A stretch of DNA of 64,000 bases from Neptunomonas phycophila (GCF_001922575.1 NZ_MRCI01000002.1:62001-126000), one strand, 5' to 3'; positions 27,073-37,913 are shown, counted from the first letter of the stretch. Program-made: numbers and translations. The notes: generated from the sequence alone by a model not told the origin.

Positions 27073-27513
27073 ATGGATAAGTTAGCAATGACTGAAGCAA
27101 TAATGGCTAAAAAGGCAGAAAAGGGGCTGACATGGGAGGGCATCGCCAACGAAATTGGTTGTTCGCCTGTATGGCTTACATCGGCGTGTCTTGGGATGAA
27201 TAGTGCCTCTGTGGAAAAGGCGGCTGCTATAGCTGAGTATCTCGAGTTGTCTTGCGAGGTTGCAGAAGCATTAACGGCTTTCCCGACCAAAGTGTGGGAT
27301 CAAGTGGTCCCTACGGACCCGCTGGTTTATCGGCTTTACGAAATCATGGGGGTGTATGGCGGGACGTTGAAGGAGGTCATCCAAGAAAAGTTTGGTGATG
27401 GAATTATGAGTGCAATCGACTTCACCATGGAGGTCGATAAAGTTGAGGACCCTAAAGGAGACCGTGTGGTGTTGACCATGAGTGGTAAATTCCTGCCTTA
27501 CAAGAGTTGGTAA
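27073..27513 (+). CDS. cynS: Cyanate hydratase (cyanase)
   Basis: Converts cyanate and bicarbonate to ammonia and CO2, both detoxifying cyanate and giving nitrogen. The 146-residue protein has the N-terminal helical DNA-binding-like fold (residues 1-75) and C-terminal catalytic domain, with Arg87, Glu90 (VYRLYEIMG) and Ser113 (MSAIDFT) spaced precisely as Arg96/Glu99/Ser122 of E. coli cyanase; the C-terminus FLPYKSW is close to the usual FLPYK-W-type ending. ATG 27073 follows CGGAGGTAAC. No carbonic anhydrase (cynT) or cyanate permease is adjacent; instead an FNT-family channel lies 440 bases downstream. Confidence 0.96.
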   Translation: MDKLAMTEAIMAKKAEKGLTWEGIANEIGCSPVWLTSACLGMNSASVEKAAAIAEYLELSCEVAEALTAFPTKVWDQVVPTDPLVYRLYEIMGVYGGTLKEVIQEKFGDGIMSAIDFTMEVDKVEDPKGDRVVLTMSGKFLPYKSW

Positions 27514-27955
27514 TCATGGCGGTATAAGTATGACGGCTTGCTTGTGTTTGAGGCCTGCTTTGTCTTGAAGTCGGGTTTTGGTTCTTTATTCGCGAGTAGT
27601 GTGGTCGGCTGAGTAAAGTGTACGTTTTTTGTGCACTTTCTTCGTTAAATTTTGCGGTTGGCGCGCTTATGAGGCGTGAATAGCGCGTTAGACTTTAGCG
27701 TTTTGTTGTAAATACCAACTTAGTGTATGTATTTCGCTAGCATTATTTTTTAATCTCTCATTCTCTGATTGCCTTAAAAATAGGGTGATTATGTAAAGGT
27801 TAGGTGTACTTCTTGTGCTTTTTTGTTGGTTTCGGCCTCGTTTGGAATAGTTATTGCTCAAACAGTTTGTGAGGAAGAGATTGGTAAAGATGATTTACGC
27901 CCTTCCTGTTATTAGCTAATTGCCAATACAGGCATTACTTAGAGAGAGATTAACT
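27514..27955 (+). other. Long AT-rich intergenic region before FNT channel gene
   Basis: About 440 bases without a gene. No hairpin with T-run, tRNA or recognised riboswitch motif was seen; the region is T-rich with scattered TTG and TATA-like words, so it may hold promoters for the downstream channel gene, but no site is clear enough to mark. Confidence 0.5.
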
Positions 27956-28768
27956 ATGTCCTATTTAGTCCCTACGGAGTTTGTGACAAAGATGGTGGAT
28001 GCGGGTGAATCCAAAATCTTTATGTCAACACGAGACACGCTTATTCGCGCCTTTATGGCGGGAGCTATATTGGCGCTGGCCGCTGTATTTGCGGTAACTA
28101 TTGCCGTGCAAACGGGAGTGTTTTTAATTGGCGCAATACTGTTTCCTGTTGGCTTTTGTATGCTGTATTTGATGGGGTTTGATTTGCTGACAGGGGTGTT
28201 TGTATTGTGCCCATTAGCACTGCTTGATAAGCGGCCTGGTGTGACCGTCAATGGTATTTTGCGCAACTGGGGCTTGGTGTTCCTCGGTAACTTTGCTGGA
28301 GCGTTAACGGTCGCCTTTATGATGGCGTTTGTGTTTACGTATGGCTTTTCGATTGAGCCAGGAGCTGTGGGTCAAAAGATTGCTGAAATAGGGCATGCGC
28401 GAACAGTCGGTTATGCTGAGCACGGTGCTGCGGGCTGGTTTACTATCTTTTTGCGCGGCATGCTGTGTAACTGGATGGTATCCATGGGGGTTGTAGGCGC
28501 GATGGTTTCAACCTCGGTAAGTGGTAAGGTAATCGCGATGTGGATGCCTATCATGCTCTTCTTCTTTATGGGTTTTGAACACTCGGTTGTGAATATGTTC
28601 CTTTTCCCATCAGGTATCATCATGGGCGGTGATTTCTCGATTGCTGACTATTTTATTTGGAATGAGATTCCAACAGCGCTGGGTAACCTTGTAGGTGGTT
28701 TGGCTTTTACAGGCTTGACCTTGTATAGCACTCATGTTCGTACGGGCGCTAAACGTAAAGCAATGTAA
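27956..28768 (+). CDS. Formate/nitrite transporter (FNT) family channel
   Basis: A 270-residue pentameric anion channel of the FNT family with six membrane spans. Marks: TLIRAFMAGAILALAA (span 1), GFDLLTGVFVLCPL (equivalent to the FNT omega-loop region), NWGLVFLGNFAGA, GMLCNWMVSMGV, and FEHSVVNMFLFPSG, containing the central His and Asn of the FNT pore. ATG 27956 is chosen: AGAGAGAG precedes it, while the upstream in-frame codon at 27920 lacks a site. It is followed by a terminator, then the PP2C/kinase gene. Such FNT/PP2C-kinase pairs occur in nitrate assimilation loci of gammaproteobacteria, so nitrite is the best substrate guess; formate or bicarbonate is possible. Confidence 0.9.
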   Translation: MSYLVPTEFVTKMVDAGESKIFMSTRDTLIRAFMAGAILALAAVFAVTIAVQTGVFLIGAILFPVGFCMLYLMGFDLLTGVFVLCPLALLDKRPGVTVNGILRNWGLVFLGNFAGALTVAFMMAFVFTYGFSIEPGAVGQKIAEIGHARTVGYAEHGAAGWFTIFLRGMLCNWMVSMGVVGAMVSTSVSGKVIAMWMPIMLFFFMGFEHSVVNMFLFPSGIIMGGDFSIADYFIWNEIPTALGNLVGGLAFTGLTLYSTHVRTGAKRKAM

Positions 28769-28856
28769 GTGAGTGTCATCACCAAGATAAATTGATTTGT
28801 CGCTGTGGGTGCAAAACTAAAGCCAGTATGTTTGTGGCAGTGATAAATAAAAAATA

Positions 28857-28886
28857 AGCCTTGGCTGGAAACAGCCGAGGCTTTTT
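28857..28886 (+). terminator. Rho-independent terminator after FNT channel gene
   Basis: GCCTTGGCTG and CAGCCGAGGC pair with one G-T pair over a GAAA tetraloop, then TTTTT. It lies between the channel gene and the kinase gene, 20 bases before the latter's start. Confidence 0.9.
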
Positions 28887-28906
28887 CGTCGTTAAAAAGG
28901 CGCCAT

Positions 28907-30628
28907 ATGAGTCAGCTGCGAGTATCAATAGGCCAGTGCTCTGATAAAGGGCTTAAAGCAATTAATCAGGACTTTCACGGAGTGTTAGTGCCTAAAGAGC
29001 CGCAATTGAGTGCGAAAGGTGTGGCTGTGGTGTTGGCTGATGGAATCAGTAGTAGCGATGTAAGTCAGGAGGCTAGTGAATCTTCTGTTACTGGCTTTTT
29101 GGCGGATTATTACTGTACTTCTGAGGCATGGTCGGTAAAAAAATCTGCTCAAACTGTATTGGGTGCTACGAACTCATGGCTGTATTCCCAAACTCGGCAG
29201 AGTCAGTATCGGTATGATAAAGACCGAGGCTATGTCTGTACCTTAAGTGCTTTGATTGTAAAGTCCACCACGGCTCATGTATTTCATGTGGGGGATGCGC
29301 GTGTTTATCGGCTTCGTGGTGATGATTGGGAGCAGCTGACCGACGATCATCGGTTTTGGGTGTCGCAAGATACCAGCTATTTGAGCCGTGCTATGGGTAT
29401 GGATTCGCACCTAGAGGTTGACTACAGCGCGCATCAATTAATTGAGGGGGATGTTTTTGTTCTGGCGACTGATGGAGTCTATGAGTTTGTAGCGGATAAG
29501 TTTGTTCGCCAGGCGATTGAAGGTAGTCATAATGATTTAGATAAAGCGGCTAAGTTGATTCTTGAGGAAGCGCTTGAGCAGGGCAGTGATGATAATGTAA
29601 CGGTGCAGGTGGTTAGAGTTGACTCACTACCTGAGCAAGACGTTAAATCGCTCTATCATGAATTGACTGAGTTGCCATTCCCGCCAGTGTTAGAGGCGCG
29701 TATGGAGTTTGATGGCTATCTCATTATCCGAGAGCTTTATGCAAGTAGCCGTAGTCATGTTTTGTTGGCGGTCGATACTCAAACGCAGCAGCAGGTAGTC
29801 TTAAAAACACCTTCCGTTGACCTAAGAGATGATCCTGCATATCTAGAACGTTTTTTGATGGAAGAGTGGATAGCCAAGCGCGTTAATAATGCACATGTCC
29901 TTAAAGCAGTATCGCATACGCGTAAGCGTCACTTTACTTATACAGTCAACGAGTTTATCGAAGGTCAAACGTTAACTCAGTGGATGATTGACAACCCTAA
30001 GCCGGATATTGAGCTAGTTAGAGGGATTGTTGAGCAGATTGCTAAAGGGCTTCGAGCCTTTCACCGTGCTGAAATGCTGCACCAAGACCTGCGTCCAGAA
30101 AATATCATGATTGATACAACAGGAACGGTGAAAATTATCGATTTTGGTTCTACTCGCGTAGCAGGCATTATGGAAATGTCCACGCCAGTTGAGCATCATA
30201 ACTTGTTGGGTACTGCTCAATATGCAGCGCCTGAATACTTTTTAGGTGAAAGTGGCACGGTGCAGTCAGATATTTTTTCTCTGGGTGTGATTGCTTATCA
30301 GATGCTTACAGGGCGGTTGCCCTATGGGGCAAAAGTCGCTCGTTGTAAAACTAGAGCGGCGCAGAGGAAATTAGTTTATGAGACGTTATTAGATGAAGAG
30401 CGTGAAATACCCGCATGGATTGACGGCGTCATCAAAAAAGCAGTGCATCCGTTTCCTGAAAAACGCTATGACGTATTGTCAGAATTTATCTATGACTTAC
30501 GCCATCCTAATCAGGCCTTTATCAGCAAAACAAAACCGCCGTTGATGGATCGTAATCCGGTGCTGTTTTGGAAAAGCGTTTCGCTGATTTTGGCGTTGTC
30601 TATTATTGCAATATTGAGCCGGTGTTAA
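28907..30628 (+). CDS. Bifunctional PP2C phosphatase / Ser-Thr protein kinase
   Basis: A 573-residue protein joining opposing activities. Residues about 1-235 are a PP2C/SpoIIE-type Mn/Mg phosphatase (VVLADGISSSDVS, HVGDARVYRL, LATDGVYEF, DNVTVQVV). Residues about 265-540 are a Hanks-type kinase with Lys in VVLKTPS, catalytic loop His392-x-Asp394 (HQDLRPENIM), Asp412 (DFGSTR) and APEYFLGE; a single C-terminal membrane span (FWKSVSLILALSIIAIL) anchors it. All key residues are present, so both parts should be active. Orthologues sit in nitrate/nitrite assimilation clusters; here it follows an FNT channel, although a terminator separates them and the leader of this gene starts only 20 bases after it. 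Confidence 0.93.
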   Translation: MSQLRVSIGQCSDKGLKAINQDFHGVLVPKEPQLSAKGVAVVLADGISSSDVSQEASESSVTGFLADYYCTSEAWSVKKSAQTVLGATNSWLYSQTRQSQYRYDKDRGYVCTLSALIVKSTTAHVFHVGDARVYRLRGDDWEQLTDDHRFWVSQDTSYLSRAMGMDSHLEVDYSAHQLIEGDVFVLATDGVYEFVADKFVRQAIEGSHNDLDKAAKLILEEALEQGSDDNVTVQVVRVDSLPEQDVKSLYHELTELPFPPVLEARMEFDGYLIIRELYASSRSHVLLAVDTQTQQQVVLKTPSVDLRDDPAYLERFLMEEWIAKRVNNAHVLKAVSHTRKRHFTYTVNEFIEGQTLTQWMIDNPKPDIELVRGIVEQIAKGLRAFHRAEMLHQDLRPENIMIDTTGTVKIIDFGSTRVAGIMEMSTPVEHHNLLGTAQYAAPEYFLGESGTVQSDIFSLGVIAYQMLTGRLPYGAKVARCKTRAAQRKLVYETLLDEEREIPAWIDGVIKKAVHPFPEKRYDVLSEFIYDLRHPNQAFISKTKPPLMDRNPVLFWKSVSLILALSIIAILSRC

Positions 30629-30717
30629 TGTGTTCAGCATTCATTGGTGATATTGCAGAAAATTAATTTTGTACTAAAGTAATTGTCTTTAAACACTCTA
30701 GTTAAACGGAATTAGTC

Positions 30718-30903
30718 ATGGGATATCAAGATAGAGATTGGTACAAGGACGAAATGAAAAAGAGAAATGTAACCACGCGCAAAAGGGTTACAAGTATGTC
30801 TAGCAACCCTAATGTGATAAAAACTGCGTTAATCGTATCCATAACCCTCAATGTGATTCTTGGTTATGCCTTTCTTGATTTGGCCGGTTTCATCGGTAAC
30901 TGA
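30718..30903 (+). CDS. Small single-span membrane protein, unknown
   Basis: Encodes about 61 residues: a charged N-terminus starting MGYQDRDWYKDEMKKR, a basic middle (TTRKRV), then one membrane span (ALIVSITLNVILGYAFL). The YxDRDWY-like start resembles the N-termini of small gammaproteobacterial membrane or retropepsin-like proteins, but I cannot name a family. It lies alone between the kinase gene and the leftward rhodanese gene, 90 bases after the former. No strong ribosome site; GGAATTAG is upstream. Composition and the plausible topology (cytoplasmic charged N-tail, one span) support a real gene. Confidence 0.65.
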   Translation: MGYQDRDWYKDEMKKRNVTTRKRVTSMSSNPNVIKTALIVSITLNVILGYAFLDLAGFIGN

Positions 30904-30946
30904 CTCCCCTGATTAGTTTTTATATCGTCTTGTTGCTGATTTATCA

Positions 30947-31510
30947 TCAGTTTAATGTGCTATCTATACGGAATATTTTATTGGGGTTGGGTTTCGGGTT
31001 CCAAGGAAGTTCGGCGTTTTGCCACCCGTTTTGAATGCGAAAACCGGCCTTGTCTCCATTTTTTAGACGGCTTCCTTGGAAGCCGTTAATCATATAGGTT
31101 GCATTCGGAAAACCGTTTTGACGCAGAAGTTGAGCGCTTGGTAAGCCTCGCTCGTTTCCGGAGCGACACATGGTGATAATCGTTGCATTTTTATTTAGGC
31201 CCTTTTCAAAAAGAGCTTGCTCGACTTGTGCAGCAAACTTGGGATTTTGATAGAGACGAAAGCGTTTGCGTTCAGAGTCCCAGTGATTGCGATCGACCAA
31301 TAAATACGGAATGTTCACATCAACCTCATCGGTGAATCCGATAAACATTATTTCAATTGGGTCGCGTACATCAATGAATAAGACGTCGGCTCGCTGCATT
31401 TGAACAAGATCATAAGTGGCTTTAGGTGTTATGCCTTCGATAGCGGCTGCATGGGCCGCATTTAGAGGTAAATTTATGCTCAACAGTAGAGCGATCAGGT
31501 AGGTTTTCAT
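30947..31510 (-). CDS. Exported rhodanese-domain protein
   Basis: A 187-residue single-domain rhodanese with a signal peptide (LIALLLSINLPLNAAHA), therefore periplasmic. The rhodanese domain has VLFIDVRDPIEI and the active-site loop MCRSGNERG with catalytic Cys, followed by GFPNATYMINGFQG. A long insert (LLVDRNHWDSERKRFRLYQN) before the active-site half is typical for the exported PQQ/thiosulfate-associated kind. It follows the DsrE-like gene by 14 bases. Role in sulfur transfer or thiol repair in the periplasm is inferred. Confidence 0.88.
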   Translation of the reverse strand: MKTYLIALLLSINLPLNAAHAAAIEGITPKATYDLVQMQRADVLFIDVRDPIEIMFIGFTDEVDVNIPYLLVDRNHWDSERKRFRLYQNPKFAAQVEQALFEKGLNKNATIITMCRSGNERGLPSAQLLRQNGFPNATYMINGFQGSRLKNGDKAGFRIQNGWQNAELPWNPKPNPNKIFRIDSTLN

Positions 31511-31524
31511 GAAATATTCCTTTT

Positions 31525-31962
31525 CTAAAAACTAAATACGCGTGTGTTTTTAGCTGTCATTTGTTGGGCTATTTCTGGTGGTGCTGCCACACCAACTCCT
31601 TCACGGAGAGCGTCTTTGCTGTGTGAGCTGTTGGGTAAATATAATGCGCAGACGTTAACGCTAGCACCGCCTTTTTGTAGCTTCATCATCATTTGTTCGG
31701 GTGTTACATTTTTTGGCTTTAATTGCTTATTATTGGTTGCGTTAAGCGCAAGGTCGCCAGCTTTGTCGCACAGTAAAACGTCAACGTGCGTTCCTTTGTT
31801 TTGCATGGCATTACCTAAGACCATGGCCATTCCTTGGGTTTGTAATGAACCGCTGTTCACTATGATGAGTGCTTTATCAATCTGATTATCATTGGCTTGT
31901 GATGCTAACGGGGCTGCTAAGATTGATCCGAATAATAGAGCGGTGAGTTTATTGGCTTTCAT
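31525..31962 (-). CDS. Exported DsrE/DsrF-like protein
   Basis: A 145-residue DsrE-family protein with a signal peptide (LTALLFGSILAAPLASQA). The DsrE fold is suggested by KALIIVNSGSLQTQGMAMVLG, VDVLLCDKAGDLAL and VNVCALYLPNSS; both Cys lie at the ends of central strands, as in sulfur-relay members. DsrE proteins are usually cytoplasmic sulfur carriers; here export and its pairing with a periplasmic rhodanese suggest a periplasmic sulfur-handling pair. First gene of the two-gene unit. Confidence 0.85.
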   Translation of the reverse strand: MKANKLTALLFGSILAAPLASQANDNQIDKALIIVNSGSLQTQGMAMVLGNAMQNKGTHVDVLLCDKAGDLALNATNNKQLKPKNVTPEQMMMKLQKGGASVNVCALYLPNSSHSKDALREGVGVAAPPEIAQQMTAKNTRVFSF

Positions 31963-32297
31963 TAAGTGTACCTATTTTTATCAGTATTAGCTAATTTAGT
32001 AAGTTCTAATATAAAAGATACTACTGGTTCATTGCTTCTGTAAAGTATTAGGTGTTTTTTTTTGGGTTAAGTAGCAGGATAAGTTTGGATGGGGTGCGGC
32101 TTTCTCCTTCCATTGCGGAGAATATTCCGTAGAGCAGTCTCATTATCTGCTAGCAAGTCGCCGAAGGAGCTGCAGGCAGGTATTTAGGCTGTATTATATC
32201 TGTGTGAAGTGTTGAGAATGGCTTGATATACGATTGTGCTAGTAAAGTATGTAGCAGGTGGGTTATTGGCGAGTGCCTAATAACTAATCGAAATGCA
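31963..32297. other. Intergenic region, no gene recognised
   Basis: 335 bases between the DsrE-like gene and tRNA-Leu. Contains a T-run at about 32050 and a short imperfect hairpin TCTCC...GGAGA near 32100-32130, without a following T-run. No protein or known RNA was recognised; promoters for the leftward sulfur genes should lie at its left end. Confidence 0.5.
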
Positions 32298-32384
32298 TGG
32301 TACCAGTGGCCGGACTCGAACCGGCACGCTTTTAAGGGCGGGGGATTTTGAATCCCCTGTGTCTACCAATTTCACCACACTGGC
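32298..32384 (-). tRNA. tRNA-Leu (CAA)
   Basis: On the complement: acceptor GCCAGTG/CACTGGT, encoded CCA, long variable arm, T-loop GGTTCGAGTCC, anticodon CAA (plus-strand TTG 32348-32350). Confidence 0.96.
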
Positions 32385-32509
32385 ATTTCGTGAGGGCGTA
32401 TTATAGGGATCTTCTTGGGCGCGTCAATGCCTTTTGTCGATATTGAGTGATAATTTTTAATGGGTTGGGTACAATTGCCTGCCTTGTAACCGCCTGCCTG
32501 ATAGAAAAT

Positions 32510-34692
<2,183 letters not shown>

Positions 34693-34693
34693 A

Positions 34694-35053
34694 ATGAATA
34701 AACACATCTTTGGAGTAATGATGAGCTTCTTAATTTCCCCTGCGTACGCTGAAGGCGCTGCTGCAGCGCCAATGGACTCAGGTCTATTTAACATTATCTT
34801 TTTGCTGGGCTTTGGTCTGATCTTCTACTTCTTTATGTGGCGTCCGCAAGCAAAGCGTGCCAAAGAGCATAAAGCATTGATTGCTGGCATCTCTAAAGGT
34901 GACGAAGTCTTAACAGCAGGCGGCATTCTAGGCAAAGTAGTCAAAACAAATGACGACTACGTAGTATTGGAAGTGAGTGAAGGTACTGAGCTAACGTTCC
35001 AAAAAGCTCATGTAGCGGCAGCTCTTCCGAAGGGTACTATCAAAAGTATCTAA
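34694..35053 (+). CDS. yajC: Sec translocon accessory subunit YajC
   Basis: A 119-residue single-span protein of the SecDF-YajC complex. FFMWRPQAKRAKEHK follows the membrane span and SKGDEVLTAGGILGKVVK is the diagnostic cytoplasmic motif. The first 20 residues look like a signal-like hydrophobic stretch ending SPAYA, so ATG 34694 or one of the internal ATGs (34718, 34721) could be the start; the upstream context ACTAAAATG leaves this open. Confidence 0.93.
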   Translation: MNKHIFGVMMSFLISPAYAEGAAAAPMDSGLFNIIFLLGFGLIFYFFMWRPQAKRAKEHKALIAGISKGDEVLTAGGILGKVVKTNDDYVVLEVSEGTELTFQKAHVAAALPKGTIKSI

Positions 35054-35067
35054 GCTGTTTTCTTTTT

Positions 35068-35094
35068 AAGCGCCACTTAATGTGGCGCTTTGTT
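35068..35094 (+). terminator. Terminator-like hairpin between yajC and secD
   Basis: AAGCGCCAC and GTGGCGCTT form a 9-bp stem with a 5-base loop, followed by TGTTTGTTT, interrupting the T-run. It may be a partial terminator or attenuator lowering secD expression relative to yajC, or an mRNA-processing hairpin. Confidence 0.6.
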
Positions 35095-35114
35095 TGTTTA
35101 AAGGACCGGGCACA

Positions 35115-36968
35115 ATGCTCAACCGTTATCCCCTCTGGAAAAATTGTCTCATCATTTTGGTTGTTTTGTTTGGCGCATTGTACGCCTCTCCAAACTTCTT
35201 CCCTGAAGACTATGCCGTGCAGGTTTCAGGCACACGCGATGTTTATCAAGTAGATCAGTCAACGTTAGACCGTGTGACTGCTGCATTGAAACGTGAGAAT
35301 GTAAACTTTAAATCTGCAGAAGTAGCCGAAGGCAGTGCACTGATTCGCGTTGCTAACAGCGAAGACCAGCTTAAAGCGAAAGCAATCACGGCGAGTGTGG
35401 TCGGCGAGAATTATGTGGTCGCGCTTAATTTGGCGGCTACAACGCCTGAGTGGTTAACTAGCATTGGTGCTGGCCCGATGAAACTAGGCTTGGACTTGCG
35501 TGGTGGTGTTCACTTTTTATTAGAAGTGGATATGGTTCAAGCGGTTTCACAACGTCTTGATGTATATGTCTCTGAAATCAAAACAAAATTGCGATCTGAA
35601 AAGCTACGCTACCGTTCAGTTGAACATAAGGCTGATGGGAGCTTGTCGATTAAGTTTGCAGATGCAGAATCACGTGATGAGGCTCAAAACTTATTGCGCC
35701 GCGATTATGTTGAGTTTCTGACAACAACAGAAGAAGCCGATGGTGCTTACTTTGTTAACGTTACGTTGACTGAGCAGACGGTTAAAGACATCGAAGATTA
35801 CGCTATTAAGCAAAACTTAACTATTTTACGTAACCGTGTTAACGAATTAGGTGTGGCTGAGCCGCTAGTGCAGCGCCAAGGTCGTAACCGCATTGTTGTC
35901 CAGTTGCCCGGTGTTCAAGATGCCGCTGCAGCGAAGCGTATTATCGGTAAAACGGCAAACTTGGAGTTCCGCTTGGAGGCAACGCCAAATACTAACCGTG
36001 CGCTTACCGATACGTATGAGTTCCGCAGCGAGCCAGGACGTCGTGCAACGCTAGAGAAAGATATCATCATCAGTGGCGCAAGTGTGGCAAACGCGCAAGC
36101 CAGCTTTGATGAGAATGGTCAGCCTCAAGTGTCTATTACCCTAGACAGTAAAGGTGGGCAATTAATGAACCGTACCACGCGCGATGCCGTTCAACGACGC
36201 ATGGCGGTTATCTTTGTAGAAAACAAAGCGCGTATCATTAATGAGACGGTTGATGGTCAACAAGTCGAAAAGCGTATTCCTTACGTTGAAAAGAAAATTA
36301 TTTCGCTAGCGACTATTCAGTCTGTACTGGGTAACCAGTTTCGTATTACGGGCTTGGATGGCGCGGGCGAATCGTCGGAATTAGCACTACTTTTACGTGC
36401 CGGTGCTTTAGCTGCCCCTATTTATTTCGTAGAAGAGCGGACGGTCGGTCCTAGCTTGGGTGCAGAGAATATCAAGCAAGGTGTTATCTCGGTTGAGATA
36501 GGCTTCGCACTCGTGTTGGTCTTCATGTTAGCGGTGTATCGAATGTTTGGCTTTTTGGCGAACATCGCACTGTGTACAAACTTGTTGTTGTTGGTTGCTG
36601 TTATGTCGATTTTATCGGCAACGCTCACTTTGCCGGGTATCGCAGGCATTGTATTAACTGTCGGTATGGCTGTTGATGCTAACGTGCTGATATTTGCGCG
36701 GATAAAAGAAGAGCTTAAAAACGGTATTCCGCCGCAATCGGCAATCAATGCTGGTTTTGAGCGAGCCTTTACCACGATTTTTGATGCGAACATCACTACG
36801 CTTTTGGCGGCCGTTATCTTGTTTGCAATGGGTACCGGGCCTGTTAAAGGCTTTGCTATTACCTTATCGGTGGGCATTATCACATCGATGTTTACGGCAA
36901 TTGTGGTGACACGTGCACTGGTTAACCTAGTGTATGGTGGTCGTCAGATTAAGAAACTTTCAATTTAA
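35115..36968 (+). CDS. secD: Protein translocase subunit SecD
   Basis: A 617-residue RND-type protein using the proton gradient to finish protein export. First span at the N-terminus (NCLIILVVLFGALYA), LGLDLRGGVHFLLEVD (divided), the periplasmic P1 domain, then five C-terminal spans with GLTVGMAVDANVLIF-like core (here VGMAVDANVLIFARI). ATG 35115 has AAAGGA 9 bases upstream; the in-frame codon at 35082 lies in the hairpin and is rejected. Six bases separate it from secF. Confidence 0.97.
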   Translation: MLNRYPLWKNCLIILVVLFGALYASPNFFPEDYAVQVSGTRDVYQVDQSTLDRVTAALKRENVNFKSAEVAEGSALIRVANSEDQLKAKAITASVVGENYVVALNLAATTPEWLTSIGAGPMKLGLDLRGGVHFLLEVDMVQAVSQRLDVYVSEIKTKLRSEKLRYRSVEHKADGSLSIKFADAESRDEAQNLLRRDYVEFLTTTEEADGAYFVNVTLTEQTVKDIEDYAIKQNLTILRNRVNELGVAEPLVQRQGRNRIVVQLPGVQDAAAAKRIIGKTANLEFRLEATPNTNRALTDTYEFRSEPGRRATLEKDIIISGASVANAQASFDENGQPQVSITLDSKGGQLMNRTTRDAVQRRMAVIFVENKARIINETVDGQQVEKRIPYVEKKIISLATIQSVLGNQFRITGLDGAGESSELALLLRAGALAAPIYFVEERTVGPSLGAENIKQGVISVEIGFALVLVFMLAVYRMFGFLANIALCTNLLLLVAVMSILSATLTLPGIAGIVLTVGMAVDANVLIFARIKEELKNGIPPQSAINAGFERAFTTIFDANITTLLAAVILFAMGTGPVKGFAITLSVGIITSMFTAIVVTRALVNLVYGGRQIKKLSI

Positions 36969-36979
36969 GGTGCATGAAG

Positions 36980-37906
36980 ATGTCTGAGAACGCAAAAGTG
37001 TACAACTTCATGGGGCTACGAAAGTTAGCCATTTTCTTATCGGCTGCGATGTTGATTGTCGCAATCGGGTCTTTAGCGGTTAATGGCTTGAAATTCGGTT
37101 TGGATTTTACCGGTGGTAGTCTGGTAGAAGTTGGATATGAAACCGAGGCTGATCTGTCAAAGATCCATGATCAGTTAAGTGCTGCGGGTTTTGATGATGC
37201 CGTTGTTCAAACGTTTGGCGCGCTTAATGACGTGCTGATTCGCTTGGGTGCTGATCATGACCCTCAGTTAGGCGACAAAGTACTGCAAGCCCTGCAAGAA
37301 GGGGAAACGCAAACGATCGAACTTCGTCGTAATGAATTTGTTGGCTCACAAGTCGGCGAAGAGTTACGTGAACAAGGTGGGCTTGGCTTGCTGCTCGCCT
37401 TGTTTATGATCATGGTATATGTGGCTTTCCGCTTCCAGATGAAGTTCTCATTGGGTGCTGTGCTTGCCTTGACGCATGATGTGATTATTGTGTTGGGCTT
37501 TTTTGCACTGTTCCGATTAGACTTTGATTTAACGGTATTGGCGGGTGTCTTAGCGGTAATTGGTTATTCCCTTAACGATACGATCGTGGTTTATGACCGT
37601 ATTCGTGAGAACTTTCGCAAGGTGCGTAAAGGTTCACCAACGGAAATTATCAACATTTCACTAACTCAAACACTCGACCGGACGTTGATGACCTCGTTCA
37701 CTACGTTGCTGGTGTTGATCGCCTTGGCAGTATTTGGTGGTGAAATGATTCGTGGTTTTGCGGTTTCTTTGTTAGTGGGTATTACCGTGGGTACGTACTC
37801 ATCGATCTATGTAGCTGCCAATTTATTAATTATGTTGGGCATCTGCAAAGAAGATTTAATGCCACCCCCTAAAGAAGAAAACGAAGCGATTGATGAGCTT
37901 CCTTAA
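36980..37906 (+). CDS. secF: Protein translocase subunit SecF
   Basis: A 308-residue partner of SecD with six spans: GLKFGLDFTGGSLVEV after the first span and VIGYSLNDTIVVYDRIREN, TSFTTLLVL and the final span group. ATG 36980 is preferred to ATG 36974, because AAGGTG then lies seven bases upstream rather than one. Followed by a strong terminator. Confidence 0.97.
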   Translation: MSENAKVYNFMGLRKLAIFLSAAMLIVAIGSLAVNGLKFGLDFTGGSLVEVGYETEADLSKIHDQLSAAGFDDAVVQTFGALNDVLIRLGADHDPQLGDKVLQALQEGETQTIELRRNEFVGSQVGEELREQGGLGLLLALFMIMVYVAFRFQMKFSLGAVLALTHDVIIVLGFFALFRLDFDLTVLAGVLAVIGYSLNDTIVVYDRIRENFRKVRKGSPTEIINISLTQTLDRTLMTSFTTLLVLIALAVFGGEMIRGFAVSLLVGITVGTYSSIYVAANLLIMLGICKEDLMPPPKEENEAIDELP

Positions 37907-37913
37907 ATTGAAT

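Noticed and set aside
36422-36883. 153-residue leftward frame opposite secD
   Set aside because: Antisense shadow in a conserved gene with low-complexity Thr/Ile/Lys composition.
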